NCBI RefSeq assembly: GCF_000183725.1
Contig: NC_014756.1
Location: 1-51,014 of the forward strand
DNA: 51,014 bases
Direction: 5' to 3'
From: Sulfuricurvum kujiense DSM 16994
GTDB taxonomy: Bacteria > Campylobacterota > Campylobacteria > Campylobacterales > Sulfurimonadaceae
Shown here piece after piece: positions 26,098 to 35,062 of the stretch. Within the stretch, counting starts at the first letter, position 1. The number at the start of each line of letters is the position of its first letter. The position numbers were made by a program, and so were the translations under genes. The notes under the pieces were generated by a model that saw nothing but the letters and a program-made list of their open reading frames with translations, was not told the DNA's origin and did no database searches.

Positions 26098-26797
26098 AAT
26101 AATGGGCGATGTACGAAGCACCTATAGCTAAAAACAGTATGCTTCCGACAAACAGCTCATCCGAGTTGGTTTTTATAATCTGGGTTAAAAACGGCTCCAG
26201 TAGGTATTTGCCGAATATCCATAAAATAGAGAGCAAAATGACTGCACTAAATGCCATCTCTATCAATACAGTCGAAATATTTTCTGTTTTACTGCTCATA
26301 AATCCAATAATGAGGAGAATGGGGATGACAGCGATGTCTTGCATAATCAAAATTCCGAGAGAGCGCTGACCGTGACGACGATTAATTTCACCGCTTTCAT
26401 TAAGGATTTTAAGGACTATCGCAGTCGATGAGAGGGAGAGTACCAGTGCAATAATAAAAGAGGAATTTGGATCAAGTTCCAAAAGATAATAAGCGATTAG
26501 ATAGACAATAGAGGATGTAATAATGATTTGTAACGTTCCGGCTACAAAAACCTCATTACGCATCCGTTTGAGATGAGCAATAGAAAACTCTAATCCGATC
26601 GTAAACATCAAAAAGACAACACCGAATTCGGCAATCTCTTTTAGATCATGGTTGCTTACCGCATTATGAAGATTAAAGCCATACGCGATAGCCGTACCGG
26701 TTAAAATATAGCCGATAATAGTTGGGAGATGGATTTTTTTAACAAAGATATTAATAATGAGTGATAAAAGGAGTGTAGTAACAATAATAGTTTGCAC
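26069..26797 (-). pseudogene. Kef-type cation/proton antiporter, 3' end cut by transposon A
   Basis: I choose GTG 26797, preceded by AAAGGAGAG. The remaining 242 codons encode membrane segments typical of the CPA2 family: VQTIIVTTLLLSLIINIF, IHLPTIIGYILTGTAI, EFGVVFLMFTIGLEF, ALVLSLSSTAIVLKIL, GILIMQDIAVIPILLII. The family normally has about 12 segments and often a regulatory RCK part; here the sequence stops at IGASYIAHYWG and the last seven residues come from the transposon end. It is not expected to work. The missing 3' half is not present on the other side of the transposon. Confidence 0.85.
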
Positions 26798-26865
26798 ATT
26801 CTCTCCTTTTTTTGTTTTTTGTAACATTACCAAAGTAACGATAAACTTTTGCTATTATCTGTACA

Positions 26866-27597
26866 ATGAAACTTGTACATATCTTCATAATATCAGCGCT
26901 TTTGTTAATGCTTCAAGGGTGTACAAAGAGCACTAATAAACAAAAATTACATATTGCTATTACACGAACAATTGCTACCCATCCGATGTATTTAGCCCAG
27001 TCATTTGGATATTTTCCCTCTAAGGATATCGCTTTTTTTGAAACAAAAACACTCGAAGAATCATCTATGGCATTTAATAAAGGAAATGTGGATGCAGCTG
27101 TAATTACGTTGAAGCAAGCTGTAGATATTTATACAAAAAAAAATGATTTTGTAATTGTGTTGGTACTCAACCGCTATCATACAACTAAAAAGAATGCTCA
27201 AAACGACACTTATAATGTTCTTATCGTTCGCCGTTCTTATCTCTTACATCATTCACAACAAATCAAAGATGTAATTGGAGGATGGTATTCTGCACTAGGA
27301 TACATGAATATCAATATGAACACAATCGTTCGAGGATATAGCAAATACATTGGAGTGAGTGAAATTGAGTTAAGAAATACACTTGCAACTTTTAATTTCG
27401 GAGGATCGGAAGAAAATGCACTTTATCTATTTTCAGAAAAGCCATCTTTACCAATCTATGCTAAGCAGTTAGAAAATCATAAAGAATCGAATATCACACA
27501 GCATTCTTTACTTAAGGCTTTTTTGCCAAAAAATACGATTAAAGAACTTCATCGCTATAAAAAATGGAAATATAAAATAGGGCAAACTCACATTTGA
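26866..27597 (+). CDS. lipoprotein resembling ABC-transporter substrate-binding proteins
   Basis: 243 residues with a lipoprotein signal: a hydrophobic run (IFIISALLLMLQGC) and a lipobox ending at Cys 19, so it would be anchored in the periplasm. The mature part resembles the NMT1/THI5-type binding fold: LHIAITRTIATHPMYLAQSFGYF, then FETKTLEESSMAFNKGNVDAAVITLKQAVD. A TGCTATTAT extended -10 ends only 7 bp before the ATG and no Shine-Dalgarno is seen, so the mRNA may be leaderless. It lies in the chromosomal-looking segment between transposons. The ligand is unknown. Confidence 0.72.
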   Translation: MKLVHIFIISALLLMLQGCTKSTNKQKLHIAITRTIATHPMYLAQSFGYFPSKDIAFFETKTLEESSMAFNKGNVDAAVITLKQAVDIYTKKNDFVIVLVLNRYHTTKKNAQNDTYNVLIVRRSYLLHHSQQIKDVIGGWYSALGYMNINMNTIVRGYSKYIGVSEIELRNTLATFNFGGSEENALYLFSEKPSLPIYAKQLENHKESNITQHSLLKAFLPKNTIKELHRYKKWKYKIGQTHI

Positions 27598-27792
27598 TCA
27601 TTTTTGAGTAACTTAAGTTTTTTAAACTTATCACAAACTCTGTATGTTGCATTCACTTATACAATGAAAATACATCTATTTAACACGCATCCTCAGATAT
27701 ACATATTTGTACATAAGGAATCAAAGAAAAATTAAAGAGTGTTCTAGATATATCCATAAAAACTTGAGAGAAAGATAAATAGTATTATAGTC

Positions 27793-28680
27793 TTATATAC
27801 TTTTTATATCATACATTACGATTCTATTTTTCCCTTGTTCTTTTGCTTCATACATCGCTTTATCAGCTTCACCGATAATGTATTCGGGATTGATTTTTGG
27901 ATCACAAAAAAGTGATATCCCGATGCTCACATGACAGCTGTGTTCTGTCTGTTCTAAATGATTGTTTTTTTGCACGTCAAATTTATAGACTTCATTGATT
28001 TTAAGACGAATTTTTTCAGCTACTTGGAGAACGTAGGTTCTGGCTTCATCATGTGAATTGCTCAGGTTGGTTAACAAAATTACAAATTCATCTCCTCCAA
28101 AACGTGAAACTACATCACTATCTCGGAGTCCTTCTTGGAGACGCGTAGCGGTCTCTTGGAGGATTAAGTCTCCGATAGCATGACCATACAAATCATTAAG
28201 CGGTTTAAAATTATCCAAATCCATAAACAACACAGCAGCACAAGATCTTGAGCGTGTCATTATTGTTAAGGTATATTCCAATCGATCAATAAAGAGTCTA
28301 CGGTTAGGCAATTGGGTTAAAAAGTCATGAAAAGCGAGATGTTCTATTTCCATTTGAGATTTTTTTTGTTCAGTGATATCATGAACAAAGACGACAACCG
28401 ATTCAACATTTTCCTCTTTAAATATGGGATAATAATCGATTAAAAAAAAGTATCCATCACGAGCATCTTCGATTTTGGCGGCTTTTCCTGTAAAAAAAAC
28501 TTTTTCAATTATTACTTTTTGTCGTGCAACATAACACTCTTCCAATTGATCACTTAGCTGAGCTCCTAACAGCTGTTCTACTGTTGAGCCTAATCTTTTG
28601 GCTGCCGAATCGTTGAGCATTAAAATGTTTCCTTGAATATCAAGCTGTAAGATGCTGTCAGTAGTAGCATTGATCATCAA
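27793..28680 (-). CDS. PAS-GGDEF diguanylate cyclase, 5' end cut by transposon B
   Basis: The frame runs up to the border of transposon B at 28680/28681, so the true N-terminus is lost; the first ATG left is 28677. What remains is a PAS domain (TTDSILQLDIQGNILMLNDSAAKRLG) with a PAC-like end (VVVFVHDITEQKKS), then a complete GGDEF domain: LAFHDFLTQLPNRRLF, AAVLFMDLDNFKPLND, the I-site RDSD and the active site RFGGDEF. It would make cyclic-di-GMP if expressed. Sensor domains probably preceded the PAS. No promoter is available except from the transposon. The missing 5' part is not found to the right of transposon B. Confidence 0.88.
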   Translation of the reverse strand: MMINATTDSILQLDIQGNILMLNDSAAKRLGSTVEQLLGAQLSDQLEECYVARQKVIIEKVFFTGKAAKIEDARDGYFFLIDYYPIFKEENVESVVVFVHDITEQKKSQMEIEHLAFHDFLTQLPNRRLFIDRLEYTLTIMTRSRSCAAVLFMDLDNFKPLNDLYGHAIGDLILQETATRLQEGLRDSDVVSRFGGDEFVILLTNLSNSHDEARTYVLQVAEKIRLKINEVYKFDVQKNNHLEQTEHSCHVSIGISLFCDPKINPEYIIGEADKAMYEAKEQGKNRIVMYDIKSI

Positions 28681-28718
28681 GGGGTCACGTGCCGAAACGG
28701 ATAGAATCGTACGCTAAG
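28681..28718 (+). repeat. left terminal inverted repeat of transposon B
   Basis: 38 bp, GGGGTCACGTGCCG outer and TCGTACGCTAAG inner, identical to the right end. A second copy of the inner 12 bases (TCGTACGCTAAG, 28748-28759) lies 41 bp inside and overlaps the transposase stop codon. Confidence 0.93.
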
Positions 28719-28754
28719 AGCTAAAAACTGTAAATTTTATCATTTTTTCGTACG

Positions 28755-31673
28755 CTAAGGCTCCATACGCCAGACATAATCGCCTGTCAGATTAATATGC
28801 TCCCATCCTAGAGGTGAAAAATACTTCAAAAACTCATCCGGAATTTCAATTTCTTTTTTAGCCTGTTCAATCGCTTTCTCCAAATAGACAGTATTCCAAA
28901 GAATAATCGCAGCCACGATCAGGTTCAGACCAGATGCACGGTATAGTTGATTTTCGAAAGTTCTATCACGAACTTCCCCTAATCGATTAAAAAATACGGT
29001 ACGCGCCAAGGAATTTCTCGCTTCACCTTTGTTGAGACCAATTTGGACTCTACTCCGGAGTGATGGGTTCTTGAGCCATTCAAGTATAAAAAGTGTTCGT
29101 TCAATCCGACCAACATCGCGAATAGCAAGTGCAAGACGATTTTGCCTTGGATAAGACGCAAGCTTGCGGATCAACAGTGACGCTGAAGCTGTACCTATTT
29201 TGATAGAAGCGGCTAATCTAAGGACATCATCCCAGTTTTGCTGCATATCTTTTATTTTGAGGGAACCGGTGATGATATTGTTAAATTTCTCTGGAACTTC
29301 AACTCCTTCTAATGCAAAGAGCTTCGTATCGGCTATATCTCGAATTCTGGGAGCAAATTTAAATCCAAGCAGATGACACAACGCAAACACATGATCAGTG
29401 AAACCAGCTGTATCGGTATAATGTTCTTCAATCTTTAAATCTGATTCGTGATAAAGCAGTCCGTCAAGAACATATGTAGCATCTCTGGCATTTGCGTGGA
29501 TAATCTGGGTATGAAATGGAGAATACTGATCACTGATATGAGTGTAAAATACCACTCCGGGCTGAGTGCCGTACTTTGCGTTGTACCCACCTAACGCGTC
29601 CCCTGTCCCTCCGGTGGGAAATCGCTGACCATCTGATGAAGAGGTTGTACCGTCTCCCCAATTCTTGACCAGCGAAGTTTGGTGATGATGGTTGGTTATT
29701 TGCGCCAATGCACTTGAATAATTTTCATCCCGAATATACCAATCAGATGCACTTCTAAGTCTTCCGACGGATATATCGGCGCAAGCATCCGCCATCTTTT
29801 GATGCCCTAGATTGATACCATCAGATAGTATCGCCGCAAATAGTGCTTTTTTATCTGTAGATGTCATTCCAGAGCGCAGATGGGTAAACTGATCGGAGAA
29901 TTTTGTCCAAGTATCTACCTCGATGAGCAAGTCGGTTATTTTAATTCGTGGGAGTAAATTGGCTACATAGCGTATGATATTAGTCGCTTCTTTTGGAGCG
30001 CCGTCTGTGCGATAAGGTTTAATCGAATAACCATTTTGTGTAAACTCAACATCGGCAATTGTACCGTCTTTAATCATATCTGAAAGCTCATCGATACTCT
30101 CACCCAGTTGCTTTTGGCGATTTATCAAATACCTTGAAAAGTCGATTTCCACGGCGATAGGTAGATTGTTTTGAGATTTCATCTCGCTGTAGCTATGACG
30201 TGTCATCAAATAGCTGTCGAAATCAAGATATTGTTTACTCCCCTCAATCCAAATGTCTCCTGAACGGAGTCTATTTTTTAGCTCGCTGAGTGCACACAGT
30301 TCATAATATCGCCGATCCATCCCTTCCTCAGTATAGATAAAAGGTTTCCATCGAGAGGGGATAAAAGTAACCGGCGCATCCTCGGGGAGTTTTCGTTTAT
30401 TTTTTGAATTGAGTTCTTGAAGCAATCTGATCGCATCCATGACATCCCCTCCGCCCGCGGAGGCTTTAAAATCAAACTCTTCTAAAAAACGGGATGTATA
30501 TTTGCGCATCTGTACGTAGTGGGTTTCTATGAAAGCCAAATGGTCTTGTTTGATAGGTTCTGAGAGGCTAGTAGCCTCTTGTACAGACTGCAAAAACGAA
30601 TCCCATCCGATGTGCAAATCGATAGATTCCCATGGATTTGCTCCGTTGTTTCTAGATTCAATCAAAAGTTGTGAGGTGCGGGAGAAAAACCGTATAAGCT
30701 CTTTTGCCTTTTTGTCCCCATCTTGGATTGTTTGATGAAATCGGTTCTGACTTCGCCGCATCAGTGAACCAATAATACGATCATGCATAGTGATCGCATC
30801 ATCAATAAGAGCTTTTTGAATTTCAAGAAGAGTAATGGCTATGAGGGTATAACGGCGCTTTGGTTCATACTGACGAAGATGGCTAATGGAGATTCGGTAC
30901 CCTTCACGACTGTATTGCTGCATTCGGATTTGCGATACTCTACTAGAAATAGTTTCGGAAATTTCAAGCCTCTTGATTGTTTGCAGCCGTTCCATAATAA
31001 CGAGCATATTAGCGGATGTTGGACGTGACTCACTTTGCCTAAGCCATGAAAAAATACTTTGGCCGACAGACACGTCAAACGCAAGCAAGTCATCGAGTAA
31101 TTGCATGTTCTTCTTATTTAAAAATGATGTCACGGTTTGTTGAATAATTTTTTCAGCACGACTCAGAGACAGTGATACCATTGATTCTATTTGCAGCAAC
31201 GAAGGCAAAAGAATTTTTCGATACCGCATTTCATGCATCAAAGTCTGTAATAAAAAAATGCCTTTGTGGTTTTCAATTGCGATTGGGGTTAACCAGCGAA
31301 CCATCTCTTTCAAATATCGATCGTTGAAATTTTTGTATCCATACTTTTGCATCAACAAGTATTGGTGCTCACGTCTGGTCTCTGCACGCAATGCGTATCC
31401 CAAAAAATCTTCATAGTTCAATCCAAGTTGTTCCGCAATAAATTCAACCAAAGCTTTGGGTGGAATTTCATCGATTTTCAGCGTGCGCCCCGGATAGCGC
31501 ATCATGCACAAAGAAAGTGCAAACCCTAATTTATTAGAAGAGCGTCGTCGCTGAGATATAAATTCAAGATCATCTGAAGTTAGGAGGTAGTGTTTTGCTA
31601 ATTCCTCAAATTGCTCTGGCAACTTTTCTAGCATTTCGCGCTGTAATGATGAAAGAATTTTTTTACGTGGCAT
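28755..31673 (-). CDS. tnpA: Tn3-family transposase of transposon B
   Basis: A 972-residue DDE transposase with the same plan as transposon A's enzyme: PRKKILSSLQREMLEKL at the start, [29 protein letters not shown] and NKGEARNSLARTVF as the catalytic segments, and [16 protein letters not shown] at the end. Its stop codon is inside the second internal copy of the terminal-repeat core. It is divergent from tnpR with the res region between them. Clear but moderate similarity to the other copy indicates separate arrivals rather than duplication. Confidence 0.95.
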   Translation of the reverse strand: MPRKKILSSLQREMLEKLPEQFEELAKHYLLTSDDLEFISQRRRSSNKLGFALSLCMMRYPGRTLKIDEIPPKALVEFIAEQLGLNYEDFLGYALRAETRREHQYLLMQKYGYKNFNDRYLKEMVRWLTPIAIENHKGIFLLQTLMHEMRYRKILLPSLLQIESMVSLSLSRAEKIIQQTVTSFLNKKNMQLLDDLLAFDVSVGQSIFSWLRQSESRPTSANMLVIMERLQTIKRLEISETISSRVSQIRMQQYSREGYRISISHLRQYEPKRRYTLIAITLLEIQKALIDDAITMHDRIIGSLMRRSQNRFHQTIQDGDKKAKELIRFFSRTSQLLIESRNNGANPWESIDLHIGWDSFLQSVQEATSLSEPIKQDHLAFIETHYVQMRKYTSRFLEEFDFKASAGGGDVMDAIRLLQELNSKNKRKLPEDAPVTFIPSRWKPFIYTEEGMDRRYYELCALSELKNRLRSGDIWIEGSKQYLDFDSYLMTRHSYSEMKSQNNLPIAVEIDFSRYLINRQKQLGESIDELSDMIKDGTIADVEFTQNGYSIKPYRTDGAPKEATNIIRYVANLLPRIKITDLLIEVDTWTKFSDQFTHLRSGMTSTDKKALFAAILSDGINLGHQKMADACADISVGRLRSASDWYIRDENYSSALAQITNHHHQTSLVKNWGDGTTSSSDGQRFPTGGTGDALGGYNAKYGTQPGVVFYTHISDQYSPFHTQIIHANARDATYVLDGLLYHESDLKIEEHYTDTAGFTDHVFALCHLLGFKFAPRIRDIADTKLFALEGVEVPEKFNNIITGSLKIKDMQQNWDDVLRLAASIKIGTASASLLIRKLASYPRQNRLALAIRDVGRIERTLFILEWLKNPSLRSRVQIGLNKGEARNSLARTVFFNRLGEVRDRTFENQLYRASGLNLIVAAIILWNTVYLEKAIEQAKKEIEIPDEFLKYFSPLGWEHINLTGDYVWRMEP

Positions 31674-31784
31674 ATAGGTTCCTTCACAGTGTTTAGTAAT
31701 ATAATATTATGTTGTTTATAATACTATGAATAATATACTGTTTATGAAGCAATTATTCTTATCTGTTCAGAAAGAAATTCATAT

Positions 31785-31810
31785 GTATCACAAACCTTCG
31801 TTTATGATAC
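31785..31810. promoter_or_regulatory. res crossover subsite of transposon B
   Basis: GTATCACAAAC, CTTC, GTTTATGATAC: a 26-bp imperfect palindrome with 10 of 11 arm bases matched, 19 bp upstream of tnpR and between the divergent transposase and resolvase genes. This size and place fit a resolvase binding subsite. The very AT-rich stretch 31690-31784 probably contains further subsites and the tnpA promoter. Confidence 0.65.
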
Positions 31811-31828
31811 GGCACTAAAAGGACAAAA

Positions 31829-32452
31829 ATGCTGATTGGTTATGCACGTGTCTCCAAGGCGGATGGAAATCAGGTATTGGATTTGCAGATCGATGCACTT
31901 CAAGGTATTGGAATCACGTACGGACAAATATATGTCGATAAAGCTTCCGGAGCCAAAGACGATCGTCCCGGTTTGGATAACTGCCTTAAAGCGTTGCGCG
32001 AAGGGGATACGTTGGTCGTTTGGAAACTGGATCGGTTGGGACGAAATCTCAAACATTTGGTCTCAACTGTCGATGATCTGTCCAGGCGTAATATTGGATT
32101 CAAAGTTCTCAGTGGTCAAGGTGCCGATATCGATACGACAACACCTGCGGGAAAAATGGTATTTGGAATATTTGCTGCATTGGCTGAGTTTGAACGTGAG
32201 CTTATTCGTGAACGCACTATTGCTGGACTTAATGCTGCTCGCGCACGTGGACGAAAAGGGGGAAGAAAATTTCAGCTCACCAAAGCGCAAATCCGTTTAG
32301 CACAAGCAGCAATGTCTAATCGCGATACGTCGGTATCTGAGTTGTGTAAAGAGATCGGTGTTACACGTGCGACACTCTATCGTTATGTCGGACCAACTGG
32401 AGAGTTACGAGAATTTGGAAAGAAAGTATTGGGAATTGAAGAGACTCCCTGA
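31829..32452 (+). CDS. tnpR: Tn3-family resolvase of transposon B
   Basis: A 207-residue serine recombinase with AAAGGAC before the ATG. MLIGYARVSKADGNQ carries the catalytic serine near residue 9; DKASGAKDDRPGL, VVWKLDRLGRNLKHLV and LAEFERELIRERTIAGLNAAR follow, then a C-terminal HTH (DTSVSELCKEIGVTRATLYRYV). It would resolve cointegrates at the adjacent res region and repress itself. Its stop abuts the antitoxin stop on the other strand (TGATTA, no gap). It is related to the orphan resolvase at 19814 but differs throughout. Confidence 0.95.
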   Translation: MLIGYARVSKADGNQVLDLQIDALQGIGITYGQIYVDKASGAKDDRPGLDNCLKALREGDTLVVWKLDRLGRNLKHLVSTVDDLSRRNIGFKVLSGQGADIDTTTPAGKMVFGIFAALAEFERELIRERTIAGLNAARARGRKGGRKFQLTKAQIRLAQAAMSNRDTSVSELCKEIGVTRATLYRYVGPTGELREFGKKVLGIEETP

Positions 32453-32746
32453 TTACGATGCCCGCACCGGTGTAATCTGAAAATGCAATCCAAGTGAATG
32501 CACTACTTTTGCAATGGTATCGAAACGAGGTTTTGAGCCGGGTGCAAATGTTTTATAGAGGCTTTCACGACCAAGACCACTCTCTTGTGCGATTTGACTC
32601 ATCCCACGGGCTTTTGCGATATGCCCGATAGCACGGATCAGCTCATCGGTATCACCTTCTTCGAGGACTTGGGTTAGATATTCGGCAATCGCCTCTTCGC
32701 TATCCAAATACTGTGTCATATCAAATGGGGTTAATGTCAGTTCCAT
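32453..32746 (-). CDS. HigA/XRE-type antitoxin (addiction-module antidote)
   Basis: 97 residues with the antidote-family pattern: TPFDMTQYLDSEEAIAEYLTQVLEEGD, then the HTH GHIAKARGMSQIAQESGLGRESLYKTF, and ending FDTIAKVVHSLGLHFQI. It follows the toxin gene by 2 bp, the reversed order typical of HigBA-like pairs. It would neutralise the toxin and repress the promoter at 33046-33074 through the TGTATC/GATACA palindrome. Confidence 0.9.
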   Translation of the reverse strand: MELTLTPFDMTQYLDSEEAIAEYLTQVLEEGDTDELIRAIGHIAKARGMSQIAQESGLGRESLYKTFAPGSKPRFDTIAKVVHSLGLHFQITPVRAS

Positions 32747-32748
32747 CG

Positions 32749-33039
32749 TTATATCTCCTTTGCCATCTCTATGGCTTTTTCAATATCGCGTTGTTGAGTC
32801 GACTTATCGCCACCAACAAGCAAGACAATTATTTCGTCTCCACGCATCGTATAATAGAGCCGATAACCCGGACCCATATCGATACGCATCTCGTAAACAC
32901 TTTCACCAACACTTTTAGCATCCCCAAGATTACCACATTGAGCACGTTCAATACGACGTGCGATTGCGATACGGGCTCGCATATCTTTTAGCTTTATCAG
33001 CCATTGTGAAAACTTTTGGGTTTGTTGAATGTTATACAT
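32749..33039 (-). CDS. RelE/HigB-type toxin (addiction-module killer protein)
   Basis: I choose ATG 33039 (96 residues, MYNIQQTQKFSQWLIKL); the in-frame ATG at 33066 lies inside the promoter. The protein fits the RelE/ParE-like killer family: FSQWLIKLKDMRARIAIARRIERAQCGNLGDAKSV, then VYEMRIDMGPGYRLYYTMRGDEIIVLLVGGDKSTQQRDIEKA. Such toxins usually cut mRNA on the ribosome. With the start at 33039 the -10 ends six bases before the ATG, so the message would be leaderless or nearly so. Confidence 0.9.
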   Translation of the reverse strand: MYNIQQTQKFSQWLIKLKDMRARIAIARRIERAQCGNLGDAKSVGESVYEMRIDMGPGYRLYYTMRGDEIIVLLVGGDKSTQQRDIEKAIEMAKEI

Positions 33040-33045
33040 ACACAA

Positions 33046-33074
33046 ATTGTATCCAGTTAGATACATGGTGTCAA
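33046..33074 (-). promoter_or_regulatory. promoter and operator of the transposon B toxin-antitoxin pair
   Basis: On the minus strand TTGACA (33069-33074), 17 bp, TACAAT (33046-33051): close to consensus. The spacer holds an inverted repeat, TGTATC (33048-33053) and GATACA (33060-33065), the expected antitoxin operator. The -10 is separated from the ATG at 33039 by six bases. Confidence 0.8.
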
Positions 33075-33125
33075 GAAAGAAGGGTATATTTTAGAAAATG
33101 ATCGGGAAAATCTATTGTAATATTT

Positions 33126-33163
33126 GCTTAGCGTACGATTCTATCCGTTTCGGCACGTGACCC
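33126..33163 (-). repeat. right terminal inverted repeat of transposon B
   Basis: Exact reverse complement of 28681-28718. The following 33164-33373 has no gene that I can see and does not continue the interrupted PAS-GGDEF gene. Confidence 0.93.
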
Positions 33164-33373
33164 CTATATTGTCTAATGTCTATACTCTATACGAAAAACA
33201 GTAGTTTTCCGTCATCCATATCAAAACTGAACCTTGACTATTCTTTTTCATTAGGTATTGTTCAATAATCTGTGCAGGAGCGAGTGATTTCTTAGATTAT
33301 TTTATAACTTGAGAGACAGGTGTGATAGACTTTAAATATGTTACACTTAATTAAGTCAAAAAAGTACTTAATC

Positions 33374-33748
33374 TTAAAATGTATTAAAAGATAAAACAGC
33401 CTTAGCTACAACACGAACTTCTGCTTCTTGATAAACTAAATGCGAGTATGCTTGATTTATAGATACTAGTGTCATTCCAGTAAGTATTTCTTTAGCCTGT
33501 TTTATCCACATTTTATTATCGTAATAGACTAAATAAATTCCTCCATCTTCAAGCTTTTTTTGAGATAAGTCAGCCACAACTAATGCACGGTCCTTTATAA
33601 CAGGTTGCATGGATTTACCATCCACTTTTATGACGAAAAGTGAACTCTTATTGACTGGTTCTTTTAGTAAACTTGTAGAAAATTTCAAAACTTTTTTTTC
33701 ATTATCTGCATCTAGAATATCTACATATTCAAGGGTAATTAGTGGCAA
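33374..33748 (-). CDS. S24 (LexA/CI-type) peptidase domain protein lacking an HTH
   Basis: 124 residues. VIKVDGKSMQPVIKDRALVVADLSQKKLEDGGIYLVYYDNKMWIKQ contains the catalytic serine (GKSM) and lysine (WIKQ) of the S24 fold. There is no N-terminal HTH and no Ala-Gly cleavage site that I can see. So it is either the C-terminal remnant of a phage-type repressor or a UmuD-like standalone form. The 177 bp upstream contain no HTH in the same frame. If UmuD-like, it might serve the Y-family polymerase at 1798, but that is speculation. Confidence 0.75.
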   Translation of the reverse strand: MPLITLEYVDILDADNEKKVLKFSTSLLKEPVNKSSLFVIKVDGKSMQPVIKDRALVVADLSQKKLEDGGIYLVYYDNKMWIKQAKEILTGMTLVSINQAYSHLVYQEAEVRVVAKAVLSFNTF

Positions 33749-33925
33749 ACTTTTCCTTATTTTGGAATGACCCCGATTTATTGATAGAAACTTATTCGGT
33801 TAATACCTAATTTTTTGAAGCCTAAAATTATATCTTTTTTTCATACTCATCAGGCAACATATATCCAAGACAACTATGTCTTCAAATATTTTATTAAATA
33901 GAATATATCTTAGGTTAACCAGCTT

Positions 33926-35062
33926 TTATTTCAACTTCTGTCGCATCATCAACTCCGGATTATTCTTCACATAGGCGCTAAAAGTCGTATTGGTCGATGT
34001 ATGCCCCAGCTCCATCGCTACAATCGCTAAATCTTTACCATCACCCAGCTCTTTGGTCGCATAGCCGCGGCGGATGATATGACGTCCGCTTTTGTTCACT
34101 CCAATCGCCTTGAGCGCATACGTGGTGAATTTCCACATATCCACATCTGGCATTTTTTTATTCGTGTAGTTTCCGTTGGTATAGGTACTGGATATGACAT
34201 AAGATGAGTCCGGCAGAACAGTTCTCATGTAATTAACGAACACTTCAATCTCTTCACGCCTCACCACCACTTCACGGTATTTATCCCCTTTAGTCGTATG
34301 ATAAGCGATCGTATAAAACAGATGTGTAGTGCCATTATCGTCTTTGTATTCAGACTCTTTGATATGCTCCATCTTGAGGCTCATCACTTCATCAGCCCGT
34401 GCACCACTTAGACAATAAAGCAAAACAATTAAGGCATTGCGATAAGCATAACGCTGCGAACTCTTTGGAAAATGCTCTTTAAAAACTTCCGGCCAATGTT
34501 TCATAAAATCGATAAGCTCTTCGAGTTCATTTTCGGTGACGAAGTCAGTGCTCCGTTTTTGGACCTTGATCTTGGTGAAGTATTTAAAGAGGGGAGTGAA
34601 GTCTTTGTTTTCTTTATTGTTTTCACTAATGAACAGCAACAGCTGTTTAAGTACCGTCAAACGGTGGGAAATGCTTTTCTCATAGCGATAGACGATAGAG
34701 AGTTTTGCGTCGTTTTTCCCTCGGTTTGCTTTACGATTGGAGAGGACTTGATGATACTCTTCGTTCGAGATCTTTTTAGCTTCGAGATCTTTAGAGGCAA
34801 GATGTTCTTGATACCACATAAGATAGTTATTGATGAACTTTGCGGACAGCCCTTCCAAATCCATGATTGAATCGTACTGATGTGCAAACTCGATAAGAGG
34901 GGTCAATGCTTCGCCATAGGACTTGCGTGTTTTATCACTTACCCCTTGAGCCACTTTTTCGGTAATGTAGCGATCGCGCCAGGCATCTAGATCACTGACT
35001 AACCCTTTACCGGTACAAAGATCCCATTCGGCGAGGTCGTCTTGGAAGTGGGCGGGGGACAT
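33926..35062 (-). CDS. tyrosine recombinase/integrase
   Basis: 378 residues. A SAM-like N-terminal domain (about 20-175) precedes a catalytic domain with all key residues: R in LSGARADEVMSL, K in the TTKGDKYREV hairpin, HIIR in GRHIIRRGYAT, H in LGHTSTNT and Y in FSAYVKNN. It could resolve plasmid multimers or integrate an element. The start ATG follows directly after the stop of the 79-residue gene (TAAATG), so it is the last gene of an operon led by Phd-VapC. Confidence 0.92.
   Translation of the reverse strand: MSPAHFQDDLAEWDLCTGKGLVSDLDAWRDRYITEKVAQGVSDKTRKSYGEALTPLIEFAHQYDSIMDLEGLSAKFINNYLMWYQEHLASKDLEAKKISNEEYHQVLSNRKANRGKNDAKLSIVYRYEKSISHRLTVLKQLLLFISENNKENKDFTPLFKYFTKIKVQKRSTDFVTENELEELIDFMKHWPEVFKEHFPKSSQRYAYRNALIVLLYCLSGARADEVMSLKMEHIKESEYKDDNGTTHLFYTIAYHTTKGDKYREVVVRREEIEVFVNYMRTVLPDSSYVISSTYTNGNYTNKKMPDVDMWKFTTYALKAIGVNKSGRHIIRRGYATKELGDGKDLAIVAMELGHTSTNTTFSAYVKNNPELMMRQKLK

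Larger units (their letters stand above)
28681..33163. mobile_element. Tn3-family transposon B (4483 bp) with a toxin-antitoxin passenger
   Basis: Bounded by identical 38-bp inverted repeats beginning GGGGTCACGTGCCG. Contents in order: tnpA (minus), res region, tnpR (plus), antitoxin and toxin genes (minus). This is the Tn3 plan with a toxin-antitoxin module, a recognised type of Tn3 passenger. Flanking five bases (ATCAA and TATAT) do not match, so no target duplication. The left end cuts the PAS-GGDEF gene. Confidence 0.93.

Noticed and set aside
21647-26102. Target-site duplication of transposon A
   Set aside because: Flanking five bases ATCCT and AATAA do not match.
33040-33066. Upstream ATG at 33066 for the transposon B toxin
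   Set aside because: It lies within the spacer of a near-consensus promoter, so it could not be in the mRNA.
21652-33163. Simple composite transposon made by two copies of one element
   Set aside because: The two Tn3 units have different 38-bp ends and different transposases, so they cannot be a pair of the same element.
28676-33168. Target-site duplication of transposon B
   Set aside because: Flanking five bases ATCAA and TATAT do not match.
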